Below, piece after piece: positions 37,459 to 49,361 of a DNA stretch of 64,000 nt; position 1 is the first letter of the stretch; every line of letters starts with the position of its first letter. This DNA comes from Ramazzottius varieornatus (taxonomy: Eukaryota > Tardigrada > Eutardigrada > Parachela > Ramazzottiidae). Below the pieces are notes generated by a model. The model did not search any database, was not told where the DNA came from, and worked only from the letters and a program-made list of their open reading frames with translations. Position numbers and translations under genes: made by a program. The DNA lies in NCBI GenBank assembly GCA_001949185.1, contig BDGG01000001.1, positions 4,081,624 through 4,145,623 of the forward strand, in the 5' to 3' direction.

Positions 37459-39547
37459 ATGGTGGATTTCCTCGCGTGTCCAGAATCCGCTAGTCCCGTT
37501 CTCAATGAGGGCCACAAGTCGGACGCTGCCGTTCCTGTACAACAGGTCAATGTCTGTCGATCACCACTGGTTGATAAAGGAGCATTAACCTACTTCTCCA
37601 ACTTCCGTCGTCGTGAAGTTCGATATAACTCCGTAAGTGGGCTCATCATCGGCCTTGCTATCTGTTGTTTAATCTTCGTTACGATGTTGTGGATTCCTGT
37701 GCATATTTGTGAACTCGGTTTTGCGGAAAAGTGATGCATAGACTCTGGGTGACTGCATTGAAACTTTAATATATGTGAATATAAGTTTCCTAGTCAAATT
37801 CTGAATATTTCTTTGGACTTTTTCTCAGTGTAAGGAACTGGGATCTGGAGCTTTCGGGACCGTCTACAAATGCAGAGAGATTGACGATGAAGCCGCGGAA
37901 ACAGTAGCCATCAAGTACATTCGCATTACGGACGCGGTGGACGGGATTCCGCAATGGGCACTACGGGAGATCGCTTTGCTTCGACGCTGCTCTTCGCGCC
38001 ATCCAAACATTGTCAGGTACCTTACCCTTTACGTAAAGTTCTGCATGATCTAGGCGCGGCTCGTGGGAGACAACAACAGATTATACCGCCGAATGGCGGT
38101 CTAAATGTTTTGTTAAAGCGGCGGGCTTAGAGGGAGATATGAGTGGCGCCAAGTGTCATTCGGTGAACTCTATGCTCTTATCGTGATTACTAATAACGCG
38201 TGCTATCATCAAAATCGAGGGTCTGTGGACCCTTTGGTATTCCTTTGTTTGCAGAATGAAACCGCTTATAGGCTTATCAATGTCAACAATTTTTTCCTGC
38301 GGTTTGTCGGATGAATGTTTAACTGGACCATGGTAGCTATAAATAACCATAACACTGATTGCCCATACCTCTTTGTAGTCTGGTGGACATGTACTGCAGA
38401 CATGTGGATCGCCGGTGCGATATTCACTTGGTTCTCGAGTATTGCGACATGGACCTGAAGGAGTACATACGTTCGGTGTCCCGCAATAACGGTGTACCTG
38501 GCTTGCCTCCTGGTCAAATTAAGGTATGGACCGGAAGTGCAAATGACACCCTCATTAGCATGATCTGAATGTCTTGTTTTGTTTTGTAGGAAGTTTTGTA
38601 TCAGATGCTTCGTGGTCTGGACTTTCTGCATATTCTGGCGGTGGCACACAGAGATATCAAGCCCCAGAACGTCCTCGTGAAGAATGGTATTGTTAAGATA
38701 GCGGACTTCGGACTGGGTAAAATCATGTTTGAGAAGGCTGCCGTGTCTCTCGAAGTAAGGCTCAAGCGCTGAATAAATAGCGAGCTCTGAGATCCTCGTT
38801 GTGCTTTTCGTTATCTTGAAGAGCTCGAATACAATGCACTGATCATCTTTCTTGTTTCATCCTGCAGGTAGTAACGTTGCACTATAGGCCGCCGGAAGTG
38901 CTGCTGAATGTGAACTACTCACTCGCTGTAGACATCTGGAGTATCGGCTGCATCTTCGGAGAACTATGCGATAATCGAGTGATGCTCGGTGGATCGTGCG
39001 AGATGGAGCAACTCAAAACTATATTCAGGTGACTTTCGAATTTCCCAAGGTCGACATCTGACAGCTGAGACAAACACTTCACTTCGAATCGAATTTCGAC
39101 ATGAGCTAGAAATTCATATTGTCAATTGGCCCTACTAAAACTGAAAGCTTTTGTAGATTCCTTGGACTACCTCAGGAAAGCGACTGGCCCGGAAGTTGTG
39201 CGGTAACAAGGGACTTCTTTCGAGCTTTGGACGACTGCTCAAGAGGGTTTCTGGAACGGTATCAAAAGCACATTGGAGACAGAGGACTCGATCTACTAAA
39301 GGTAAGCCTTCTCGGTCACTCAAACATGTCAGCTGACAGTAACCTAACTTAGGCATTCTATGGTCTCGGATTCCAGCGGATGCTAAGGTTTAACCCCGGA
39401 CACCGGGTGACCAGCTACGACGCCTTGAAGCACAACTACTTCGAAGGACACATCAGCCCAGTGCCCTACGACACGGAACCTACTGTCAAGACCGAGAAGG
39501 TTGTGGCGCTTCTATCTCATGAAATGAATAACATCAAGACGCAGTGA
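37459..39547 (+). CDS. CDK4/6-type cyclin-dependent kinase
   Basis: Exons 37459-37632, 37829-38016, 38379-38523, 38590-38754, 38868-39028, 39157-39301, 39353-39547; phases close, 390 aa. Cyclin D-CDK4/6 phosphorylates Rb to drive G1-S. Motifs: [11 protein letters not shown] (P-loop), VAIKYIRI (ATP lysine), [10 protein letters not shown] in place of [67 protein letters not shown] and a C-lobe ending [16 protein letters not shown]. The CDK4/6 class is favoured by LREI, by the insertion before the hinge, and by PPEVLL. The activation loop ([16 protein letters not shown]) lacks the standard Thr-Pro and has HYRPPE instead of WYRAPE. The first 58 residues are a unique N-terminal extension. Confidence 0.85.
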
Positions 39548-40051
39548 CTCGTCCGAGGTGACTAGAGACTACCTAGCTGCAAATTTTCTCGGATGCCTGC
39601 TCTCCGATCTCACAAAAGACTCTCACCATTGCTCAGCTATGTTCCATCTTTTTCCCCAAAACCCGCAGCATAACCAGCTCTATCTTTGCTTCTATCAAAG
39701 TAAACTTTCTCCTTTCGGTCCTGAAAGTTGTCTCATTTGAGTCGTTTCTACCATATACTACTGTATTTGCTGTTTATTGTATTGTAATGAAGTTATTAGT
39801 TTTCCGCATGTTGGGTACGAGTATATGCGTTGTCTGGTCCGTAAATTTAAATTTCAAGTTCAGTTTTCAGTTCCTGAACAAGTGACTACCAGAGAATTTT
39901 ATTCTCCCAGAAAATAATAGCCCACGATCGCTCAAACACGTCAAATCGACAGGTAAATGTACATCAAAAGAAACCCACAATGTTAAAAGCACCATCAGTT
40001 CAGGACCGAAAGTATCTTATCATCATAAATTTTTGTTAACCTTCAACCGAC
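39548..40051. other. Convergent intergenic region, CDK / NDUFB3
   Basis: AT-rich 3' UTR-like sequence of both genes; no features recognised. Confidence 0.5.
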
Positions 40052-40450
40052 TTAATGATGTCCATGTCCGTGTCCATGTCCATCGACTGGCGCATCAGGA
40101 TCGTGCCAATGGTAGAAATCGGGATTTATTTTCGTAACGTAGTACTTCTGAGCCAAATAGAGCAGTCCACCGATGATGAGGCCAGGGATGAAGCCACGGC
40201 CGTAGGTATTCCTGAATCTGCCCCATGGAGTCAAGAAACGTGGATGGTATCTCCAAACTTCATTTCTGCAACGGTACAACGCCATTTAGCTGTAGCAAGC
40301 AAGCCTCTGTCAAAGAGGGATGGCCTACCTTAACCATGGATCCTTTAGTCCATGCGCCGCGAGACGCTCCTGAACCCTCACCAGCTCCGGTATGCGTTCC
40401 CATCTGTAGATTTTATAGCTGGGAATCTTTGGTAAGTGGCTTCCGCCCAT
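40052..40450 (-). CDS. NDUFB3: NADH:ubiquinone oxidoreductase subunit B3
   Basis: Exons (minus order) 40450-40329, 40265-40052; phases close, 111 aa. Accessory subunit of mitochondrial complex I in the inner membrane. Residues IPSYKIYRWERIPEL, ERLAAHGLKDPW and RNEVWRY correspond to human YRQWKIEGTPLE, KKLAAKGLRDPW and RNEAWRY. A single membrane helix follows (FIPGLIIGGLLYLAQKYY). The C-terminus ends in a His/Gly run (GHGHGHGHH), whereas in human NDUFB3 the His-rich stretch is N-terminal. Confidence 0.9.
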
Positions 40451-40693
40451 CGCCTATCGCTACAAGGGAGCAAACACATGTTAGTACTGTTATCGAGACA
40501 GAAAGTGAATGGGGGGTAAGGAGACAGGGACTAACCTGGAACCTGCTATGTGCCCGTCACGGCGTCACCAATCCTACCGATCCGGAGTTTCCACTGCAGA
40601 CGCCTCGAGCTTCTCCCAAGCCTCGGCCTCTACGGAGCTTGCTTTCTCATCAATGGTAAACGCTGATATTGTCGTAAAAGAAAGTCAAGAAAC

Positions 40694-40896
40694 ATAATTG
40701 AGCAGTGGGCAGAGTAGATCCATATGGAGCGGGGTATGAAATTAAAGAATATACGTAGACGACCAATGAAAGCAAAGAATTCCTAACTTTAACAGTTTTT
40801 ATTGGCCGATTACAGGCGATTTTCATTTCGTTCCCACTCCATACTTCTCAAACTAGCCCCGCCTTACTGATCTACTCTGCCCACTGCTCAATTATA
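40694..40896. mobile_element. 203-bp terminal-inverted-repeat element
   Basis: Ends ATAATTGAGCAGTGGGCAG... (40694) and ...CTGCCCACTGCTCAATTATA (right end 40896) form a 26-27 bp near-perfect inverted repeat continuing through AGTAGATC; arms then diverge (GGAGCGGGG / CCCCGCC). TA at the edges suggests a TA target duplication, as in mariner-type MITEs. Distinct from the GGCGCA family. Confidence 0.75.
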
Positions 40897-41782
40897 GCTT
40901 TGTCAGCCAAGAAGCTGGATGGTGAGCCAATCAGAGTTAGCGTTTCAATCAACGGCCTCAAGTATGGTATCCCCTCTAGCCCAGGACCCAGGTGGCTGGT
41001 TACTGGTGGTAAAGACCCGGGCCTAGCTCCTGGAGTTTCGGCCGGATACACCCGGGGCTTGTACGTCACTGCGGACAGCTCGGCTTGAAATGTATTTTGT
41101 ATTTTCTTCACAGACGCGTCTCTGTATCGTTCAAGGCTAGGTTGAAGAAATCTTGTCCGTCGTCATGCTCCAGCGAGATAGACGAGTGTTCTTCATATCG
41201 ACGCGTTATCGAGCGGGAGCTTCGGAACATGGAGCGACTTCGAGACAAGATGAAACCAGCCGATATAGACTATAGAGTAAGTGTGGTGAAACATTTGATG
41301 GTTACATGGGTTGTCAATTGTCACTGTCAGCAGTGTTTACAGATTTGGTCCGCTAATCTTCTGCTTCGATGAGCACCTGCGGCTGCCTCAAGAGAACCAT
41401 CATTCGTTTTAGAGTTTCCCCTGTCGACAATTTTGTCTCAAAGATCCGCTAATTTGACGTTACACTGTCGGTAAGTAGCTGCCGGAAAGCCATGTTCAAA
41501 CAGTGACCACATCTGTGGGTCGGCGAGTTCTCGGCGAAGCAGCGGTGTCGACGATCAAGTAAGTGCTTACACTTTTAACTGTCCATATTCGAGATGCAAA
41601 TGAGCACGTTACGAAAGGTGGGGTTTGACAACTTCTTAAAAGCTAAGATCATTGCTAATAAGCCGCTTATTAATCGACCTGATTTTGGATTTGCGGGAAG
41701 TTGCACGTCGAAAGTTTCTCTTAAAATTTTCAATCATTTCACCCAGTTTCTACCGCTTCACCTGGCACTGAATTTTACCACG
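40897..41782. other. Intergenic region, NDUFB3 / chitin-binding gene 3
   Basis: Apart from the isolated putative exon there is a minus-strand frame (40872-41111) rich in Pro/Gly that uses the terminal-repeat element for its stop codon. No clear gene. Confidence 0.35.
41114..41276 (+). other. Isolated putative exon, unidentified
   Basis: Good acceptor (TATTTTCTTCACAG) and donor (GTAAGT) bound a 163-nt open stretch encoding FKARLKKSCPSSCSSEIDEC and RVIERELRNMERLRDKMK, a basic helical segment with three cysteines. No confident neighbouring exons or family. Could be part of a small gene between NDUFB3 and chitin-binding gene 3. Confidence 0.3.
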
Positions 41783-43032
41783 ATGGGTCTGATAAAGTTT
41801 TTTTATGCAGATAAGTTGCTCCTTCTTCTTTCGCTGTGTGTATGCTGGACTTCCGCCGCGACGGAAGAATCGGGAAATTCGACAAGGACCTCACACCGAA
41901 GTTCCGCAGCTTCCACTGCCCAGGAAGACATAATCCCCTCTCCTCGACAACTTAATCTCAGCCCCGGCTTCAACAAGTTGGTAGATTATTCTTTCGTATT
42001 CTTAATGTTTCAAAAATCACAGAAACTCCATTCCATTTCAGCTGTATTCTTTTACACATATTTCAGACGTTATTTGTGTCTTGTTTAGCCTCAGGTTCGC
42101 CAATGACCCGAGCTTTGGACAAAACTCGCAGTTTGGGTTCCAAGGGTGAGTTCATACTTCTTCATGTCACTCCTTGATCTTGTGAAGCTGCCGCATTATG
42201 TTGCACAACACGTTAGCTACAGGTAAAGGGTTAGTAAGGGCGTTTGAATGGTTTGCACCTTGGAGATAGAGCAGCAACCTGATGTCTCACGACTGCTCAT
42301 GGAACACCGCGGCTGTACTGTAATACTTTCTGATATCTCATAGGGCTGGGTTTGGAGGACAGAATGGATTTAGTCCAATTTCCGTACCCTACTCAAGGCC
42401 TGACTGTCTGGGGCATCCACCTGGAATGTATGGATCTCCTACGTACGGCTGTCAGGTACGAACAGGAACTTTCTTTTTTTGATACAAGCCCGAACGTATC
42501 AAATAATTACCAACCAGCCTAAAGTCATTGAAACAGAAAACTCTGAGGTCTTCAATATTTTCATCGATTTTTTTAGGTTTTCTTCATCTGCCAGAGCGAT
42601 GGACGTCTGGACCCAATGCCTTGTCCACAAGGAACTCGTTTTAACAATTATTTGGGTAAGAGCACTTACAGCACCCGAAATACCAGGATCAGTGTTCCTC
42701 ATTCATCTGACCTATGTATTTAGGTGTTTGTGACTGGCCTTCGAAGGTGAGTAGATGAAGAGCTTTTCCTTTCCGATTCGCCGTGTAATGTCGGCTTGGG
42801 TTCGCTGACGTTGTGGTCATAGGTGGATGCGAATTGCAACCCAATCTACAGCGAAAACTACGAGCGTTATGGAGCATTAGCGACGCTCTACGGAAGTGAC
42901 CCGCTGAACTCCCAGTACTTGCAGTTTTCCCAGTTTCAACAACCGGGATACGGTGCACGAAATGTACCGCAGCAACAGTTCCCGAGGTACTCCGGTGGCG
43001 CCCAATCGTTTCGGAGCTCCTTCGGGAAATAA
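41783..43032 (+). CDS. Secreted chitin-binding (CBM14) protein 3
   Basis: Exons 41783-41976, 42089-42145, 42344-42455, 42577-42655, 42724-42746, 42823-43032; about 224 aa. Acceptor of exon 2 could also be 42095. Signal peptide around FFYADKLLLLLSLCVCWTSA. Domain: CLGHPPGMYGSPTYGC, FFIC, DPMPCPQGTRFNNYLGVC, DWPSK/VDANC. A 23-nt microexon codes for the GVCDWPSK segment, and the same microexon exists in protein 6. Tail is short, rich in Gln/Phe/Tyr (FSQFQQPGYG), unlike the YEKP tails. The exon 1 donor (AA/GTTGGT) is weak but gives the same phase as its paralogues. Confidence 0.85.
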
Positions 43033-43827
43033 AGGCTGTTTCCGTGGGGCGGTAAACTGTATGCTCAGGTTCGAATTTTATATGTTCCATTTTGCACGTC
43101 TTTTTGTACTTTTCCCCGCCGTATGACTTGAGAGGACGTACAGTACCCTCGTGCGTACACATGTATGTGTCTCTTGGTGGTAAACAGTAAACACCGAATA
43201 TTGCATGTTTACAAATGAAGATGTGGTGTCACTTTTGACACCCTTAGTGGTCAACACGTTGGTGACTTCTGACACATGGGTCAATCAGACTAAACACAAA
43301 TTGTGGTATCACCCAACTTCTCAGCAGGTGGGAACAAATCACAGTGTCCCAAAACACGACACAGGTTACTCAAATAACGATCACTCCACTTATGAATTCC
43401 AGGTGGGTACTCTAGATGTGCGTGGTGACTTCATAGGACGCTAGGGCTGAAAATATAAGCGAAGAGTTCGGAGCTAACACATTTTTAGTCTGTTAACCAA
43501 CCACCATGTGTATCTAACACCGGACTAGGATTTTTAATTAAGTAGTAAGATCAGTTTCCTCAAGCTTCACCCACGTTAATCGGTCCTTTCCGTCCACCTA
43601 CAACCGACCGTCGGTCCCTGCGTCCACGGACACTTTATGCATATGGTGGCCAGCTCTCGGTATCCGTCAGTGAGAGTAATGACTGATATAAAATATCCGT
43701 ATTCCACAATGCGATCGCATCGCTGAATTTTACTCGATTCTCTTCCTGAAGCTTTTTTCGCGAGTTGAATATCTATCATCTTGCTACCGGAAGGTTTCTG
43801 TGTTTGCACCGGCATATCGGTTCTACG
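43033..43827. other. Intergenic region, tandem chitin-binding genes 3 and 4
   Basis: Contains AAATATAAGCG near 43450 as a weak TATA candidate for gene 4. Open frames are not supported. Confidence 0.4.
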
Positions 43828-45009
43828 ATGCGAAGAGCTACATTCGTTTTGATGCTCATTACGGCGGTTTTGATTCCCTTGTCTTTCTGCGGAAAAATGT
43901 CGAGTCGGAGGAGACCCCATCCATCAAGGCGGAAGCCTTCGAGCATGGAAGTCTCCGATTCAAATCTGATACAAGAAAGGTAAGTCGAAAGCGCCCAGTT
44001 TTTGTCGTGTTAAAGGATCTTCTGTAAAAGGCAGTATGGCAAAATTTTTTGCAGTGTTCCATCGTACGAAACGTACGAGTATCTATCCAAGTACTACAGT
44101 TTCTCATGTGCACCGCTGCGGAAAACAGGCTACTACGGCGACCCGCTTTATGACTGCCGGATTTTCCATGTGTGCCATCTCTCCGGTCAAGCGACGTTCT
44201 TCTGTCCCGCTCTCACAAAGTTCAACAATTACCTGCAAATTTGTGACTGGGAGCAGAAGGTAAATTTGACAACAACTCTTTCAAATTTGGCTCAAACCGG
44301 AAAAGCGAGAATCTTATCGGATTAATTCATTTTACAGATAGACAAGAACTGCGAACCATACCCTATGACGGAAGAACCCGAGCACGATCGATTTTTAAAC
44401 TACCACCCAATCGACCATTATCCTCTTTCACCAGTTCCGCTCACTGTGAAGTACGTCCCAGCTCCGCAGTACGTTTCTGTGACAAGCGAGGAGCAACACT
44501 ACCGCAACAAGTACAAGGAAGTCCAAGAATACTACGGACCATTCAAGAACCGAGCACCTAGAAATCCGAAAGCATCTCTGATGTTGCTTCCGCAGCCACT
44601 CTTCAACTACGTCAACGGGAACCCGAGATACAATGGAAAAGAGTTCTACCAGGAAGATGAGAAGAGCAAAGCCAGTCAAGAAGTCACGCCATCCCCAACC
44701 GCCCGAACAGCCACCGAAGAAGACAAGGCTGCCGAAAGCAAGCAATCAAAGTACGGAAACCAGCAAACTGTTATTCAAATTCCCCCTGCCAACAACCTCC
44801 AACTTTTACAGACAAGTTCAAGCGGACACCGCGGGCTTACAGAAGGGAAAAGTGTTGCTGCTGTCGCTGCCGCTGAAAGATGGAAAAGTCGTCCGACAGA
44901 AGTGGATTCTAACTTGATGAAACTAAAGACCGCGGAAGTGGGCTTCGAAGACGGCTCTATCATTGAACTGTGGATCCCGACAAAAGTCAAGAGAATCAGC
45001 ACGCGCTGA
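43828..45009 (+). CDS. Secreted chitin-binding (CBM14) protein 4
   Basis: Exons 43828-43979, 44055-44259, 44338-45009; phases close, 342 aa. ATG at 43828 opens the signal peptide (FVLMLITAVLIPLSFC). Domain: CAPLRKTGYYGDPLYDC, FHVC, FFCPALTKFNNYLQIC, DWEQK/IDKNC. Long hydrophilic tail with EYYGPF, Pro-rich and Ser/Lys/Glu-rich parts, ending in a basic segment (TKVKRISTR). Convergent with gene 5, 147 bp between stops. Confidence 0.9.
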
Positions 45010-45156
45010 GTACCATTTCTCTCGAATAAGTCATTATGAGTATTTTGAGAGAGTAAGTTATTAAGGTGGACATTCGCGTTGGTTTTTGGTACAGTAAAAC
45101 AATAAGTTAACTTAATTATTTATCCATGAGTTAATTATACGTTTAGGATGCGGCTT

Positions 45157-46335
45157 TCAGTAGAGCCTTGTGTTAGGTCGCGATCGGACATAATTGATGA
45201 AGTCCTGAGAGTCGGTGTTCTGGACCGTCAGAGGTCGCTTTTTTCGAGGAATATAGCGTTCTTTGTAAGGATGGCGATCGAAGCGCATGTGAAATCGAGG
45301 ATGTAGTCGGCGGAAGGGCGTATTCTTTAGTGGGGTAAAGTGTGGAGGTAGAATACGGTAGGGTACTTGTTGGTGCTCTGAAGGAATAACCGTCAGCGGG
45401 AACCAGTTAGGTTTGACTTCCTGTCGAGTTCGAATCTCGACCGGAGTGGGAGGAACGATGGAGATATCTAGGGAGAAGCTTTGATTCGGTGGCGTTGTCC
45501 ATGGCTCCGCCACTTCCGGTACTTGCCCAAAGACCGGGATCTCTTTAGTTTCTCTTACTATAGCGGGCTCTTCCGGAACTGCCAAGCTTCCGACTTCCGA
45601 CTTCGTGGTTGCAGTGGGACTCGACTTTCTCAACAGTGGCGAACAGAATTTGTCAACCTGTTGAACATAATTTACGTTATCAACGAATCAAGCGTCCCAA
45701 GCAGTGCCATCATGCGCGAGCCATGTAGGGCCGTGCAGTCTTTGGCAAACATTGGTTTAACAACTTTCGAGCCTTTATACTCAATATCTTGCGGATCAAG
45801 ATGGCCATTTATTCGTACCTTTTCTGGCCAGTCGCATAGTCCATCGACGTTATTGAAGCGAAGTCCCTGCGGGCAGGGCAAAGTGTCTCCGCGACCATCC
45901 TTCTGACATACATGGTAAACCTTGCAACGATAATGTGGATTCCCGAAACTTCCGGCGCCGACGGAGGAGCAGAACTCGTTGACCGATATTATCTCCTCCA
46001 CCTCCGCGGACCGAAGTGCTGCGCTAGTCGGAGGAGAAGAGACTTCTTTCCTTACAGACGGCTGGACTGAATGACTCTGCAGCTTCCTGGAGACAGATTC
46101 AAGCCTGGTAAGTGGCTCGATGAACCTCTTATATGTTTTGGAGACGTGGACCAACGTACCTTTTCACTAGGTTCTCGCCGGCAGCCGTGGGCATCCGATC
46201 GGTGGACCAAGTTCTTCCTCCGCTTGGAGATTTAGAAGCAGGCGATCCAAGCACACTCCATCCAGCGGACATCTGGATCCAGGCTGTGATGGAAAAGACT
46301 ATGAAAAACGTCGATCCAGTTTCAGCACCATGCAT
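45157..46335 (-). CDS. Secreted chitin-binding (CBM14) protein 5
   Basis: Exons (minus order) 46335-46160, 46104-45819, 45657-45157; phases close, 320 aa. Start at 46335 (MHGAETGSTFF) or the in-frame ATG at 46362; leader FFIVFSITAWIQMSAG. Domain: CSSVGAGSFGNPHYRC, YHVC, DTLPCPQGLRFNNVDGLC, DWPEK/VDKFC. Differs from the others in FNNVDG instead of FNNYL. The tail is basic and Pro-rich (RRLHPRFHMRFDRHP). Confidence 0.88.
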
Positions 46336-47945
46336 TTCGAAACATCTCCGGATAAGCTGCAACTCGTAACCTGATCGATGCGAACGCTGATGTTGGCTTC
46401 CAGAGCTGCAATAAACTATCGAGGACTAGACGTTTTCCTAGAGTTGCGTGAGAAATCGCTGCTGTCTGCCCTTGGTATTGATGGAGCTACTCCCACTTCC
46501 GGTCAGTGAAAACGCAGGTGAGTTACGCCCGCCTTTGGACCACTGTTCAAGTCCGCAGGTGATCAGACTTTGTCAAGTCTCGTAGAGACTCTAAATACTT
46601 TGAGTTGAGCCTTGAACTTTTGCGTTTTCGAAGAGCTGGTTCGACGGAACTGAAGACGGTCCCTGGAAAATGTATACGACGCGTGACGGACTGCCGGTGA
46701 CTCGAACAGGTCGTCGAACAATACCAGTGTGGTACCAGACGACCATTGTGTCTGAAATCATTCTCTTGTTAAAGCTATACAGCTCTCAAGACAATGTCCT
46801 TGACCAAGGTCTGTGATCCAGATATCCAGCATCACCCATCCATACCGCGCCGATAGGCCGTTGTAAATCCATTCCGTGGTATGTGTTATATGGTACCATC
46901 GTGATACTGCGACAGGTGGCCGTCATTAGAGTGTCTCTGTATCGAAAGAGACTCTTCATTAGCATGCTTGAAATCGATTATATTCACCTACATGATTACT
47001 CAGTTTGCATAAACGTTCGAGAGTATGTAGGTGGGCACTCTGTACCGTCTCGTACGTGGCACTACCTGCCCCACCTCCTAAAGTCAGAAATCTCAGTTAA
47101 TCGCTGATGAAATGGTTTTATGGGCGGAGAATTCAAAAGATGCGAAGCTGAGGGATCGAAAGTGATGAAATGTTTTCGACGAAACTTACTAATTACAAAC
47201 CATCAAGAATGATTAATTTCTTTTGATCTGACGCTTTCCTGCCGTGGGCGACTCTCACGCGGTGCATTAACTTGTCTTGCAAACTTTGTTTATCGGCCTG
47301 CCGATGAAACGTTGTGAAATATCATTATAATATGATGGTGACTAGCTGTCCGTCTTCCGCTTCCGCACAGCGAGCCATTGCTAAACAAGACATATGTGAG
47401 CGAGCATGGTTCGACTAGTTCCACTACATGTCATCGTATGCGAGATAGACTTTGCCCTATTATCCGCGAAGATTAAAATTTACTTCCAACTTCGGACCGC
47501 TGAAGTTTGCAGTAGAAAACTGATGTAAACGATAATTTTAGTGGTCGTCTGAGACAAATCGGATTTTTTTTCTGGACAGCGGTCTTTTGCGTGTGCAACC
47601 TTCGCTTGAAGCGAAGTATCGTTGTTTTATGTTATTAGGATGGCGTCATCCATTTAAATTTTTGCTTTCGATCATAACGATCAACGACCCGGAGCTTCGT
47701 CCCACGATCGGCATTGAACTACACAATGATCCCGCGCACACTGGGCTTCAAATTCCCATTTGCGTCTCTTCTATTTGTTGCGTCGAACTTTCTTCCATTT
47801 GTCTCAAGTACATGGCGATATTATTACCCTATATCATACGCCACCGTAAGCAAATTTTATGCATGAATATTAGTGTTTGATCGTGATCAGTATTGATGGA
47901 AAACTTCTAAACTCGATCCGCTTTCTTGTGTTGCAGGGGGATAGC
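46336..47945. other. Intergenic region with one small candidate ORF
   Basis: CCCACTTCCGGTCAG at about 46491 is an ETS-type site 159 bp upstream of gene 5. A stretch near 46632-46820 (+) reads KSWFDGTEDGPWKMYTTRDG, LPVTRTGRRTIPVWYQ and ends in a stop at about 46817; it resembles an exon but no partner exon was found. GTCCGTCTTCCGCTTCCG near 47351 echoes the array at 19.5 kb. Confidence 0.3.
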
Positions 47946-49051
47946 ATGTTCGGGACATCCCACATGCACGGAGGGACTAACTTACCTTTCCGGAAGTGGC
48001 AAATTGGTAAGGATCCAACGACGCCAGCTTGAATGGTCCCTTCCGCTGTGATCTAGTGCAAAAGTACACACTTTGTCTATAGAATGTCTAGATGGAGAAG
48101 CGCTGATCGGGACCCAGGACTGGACAAACGATTACGAAAGAATAGAAGCCATATACTGCAAGTTTATGTTCCCCAATAAACCCCCGTCTATGGGAGTGTA
48201 TCCTTACTATCCATACTGCTACGTGAAAAATTACACCGCTGATCCATTTTGCTTCGATCGAGCAAACCATACGCGGACAGTTGACACGTTCATTACAGGT
48301 AATCGTAGCACCCGCGGGCACCACTCACACTCCGCTACGCTGAGACCTGTACCAGCGAACCTTGAAATCAACTAGTATTATTTCCCGAGTAGGATTATGG
48401 GACGACGATCAGCAGTTCCTGGTTTGGCGAATACCTTTCGACGACACCATGCTGTACAAATGCTGTCGAGTTCCTGGTGGGTACTACATCGACTACGTCT
48501 CCTGTTACTACATGCCGACCCACGACAACTACTGGGAATACTACGACTCCACCCAACAGAACATTGTCCAGTGTGGGACCGGATATGTTATGACCGGCAT
48601 CGCCAAGAAGATCAACCCGACTTCGAGGGTGTACAACCTGGAGTGGTTGCAGTGTTGCCGCCTAGGTTTTGGTCCACCACAGTATGAGACGCCACCTGTA
48701 GTGTACAGCAGCTCCAACAGTCCGACATACCAAGCACGAAGTAACATCCGCCCGACGGAAGTAACGCCGGAGTATAAACCACAGTACCGAGCCATGGCTC
48801 CTGAGAACGACTGTGGTGGCACGAAGCCGGGACTGTCTTCGGACTCTATCAGTGCTTCACTGACGGGGTCGACCGTACCGAATGGCTGCAGTTCAAGGTA
48901 TCGAAGGAAGAGAGCGGCGCGACCGGCGGACGAGGAAGAAGACCACCACAACGATGTTGGGTACCAGTGGTTTCCCAAGTCAGCGTTCCATGATTACTAT
49001 CTAGAGCTGGCTTCCGATGGAAATGTAGCGGCAATACAGTATGATGTGTAA
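47946..49051 (+). CDS. Secreted-type Tyr/Cys-rich protein with furin-like site
   Basis: Exons 47946-48006, 48083-48298, 48393-49051; phases close, 311 aa. Two related modules show a Cys-Cys pair after a Trp/Tyr-rich segment: MLYKCCRVPGGYYIDYVSC and EWLQCCRLGF, each preceded by a variable loop (GYVMTGIAKK). This looks like a dermatopontin- or nematode DUF-type extracellular domain; the exact family was not fixed. A basic site SRYRRKRAARP near residue 270 fits furin processing, leaving an acidic tail (DEEEDHHND). No signal peptide is visible from the ATG used, so an upstream exon joining at the acceptor near 47937 probably exists. Confidence 0.7.
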
Positions 49052-49361
49052 ACTCCGAGAACTGTTCCAGGCTTTCTGCTCGACTTGTGGAAAGTCGGCA
49101 AAGAAGATGTGCGACTTTCGACAACCTACATACACTTAGCATAGATCTTACTACGACTAGCTGGTATGCATTTTCACGCAAGTTGTGTAACATTGTATTG
49201 CCAATCTGCTTCGTATCGTCGATAAATAAACAGGAGCGAAAATGTTCAGGAGACTGACTAGTGCCCAACCGACTCACCGGGCTCACCCTACCGTTCAATA
49301 CTGCAAACCGAAAGCAATTGTAAATAATATTAGAAAATTAAGTTACGCCGCAAGAAGATTT

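Noticed and set aside
40872-41111. Minus-strand Pro/Gly-rich frame considered as a phospholipid-scramblase-like fragment
   Set aside because: Only a few residues (PGLE) fit, it starts at a non-ATG codon and stops within a transposon end.
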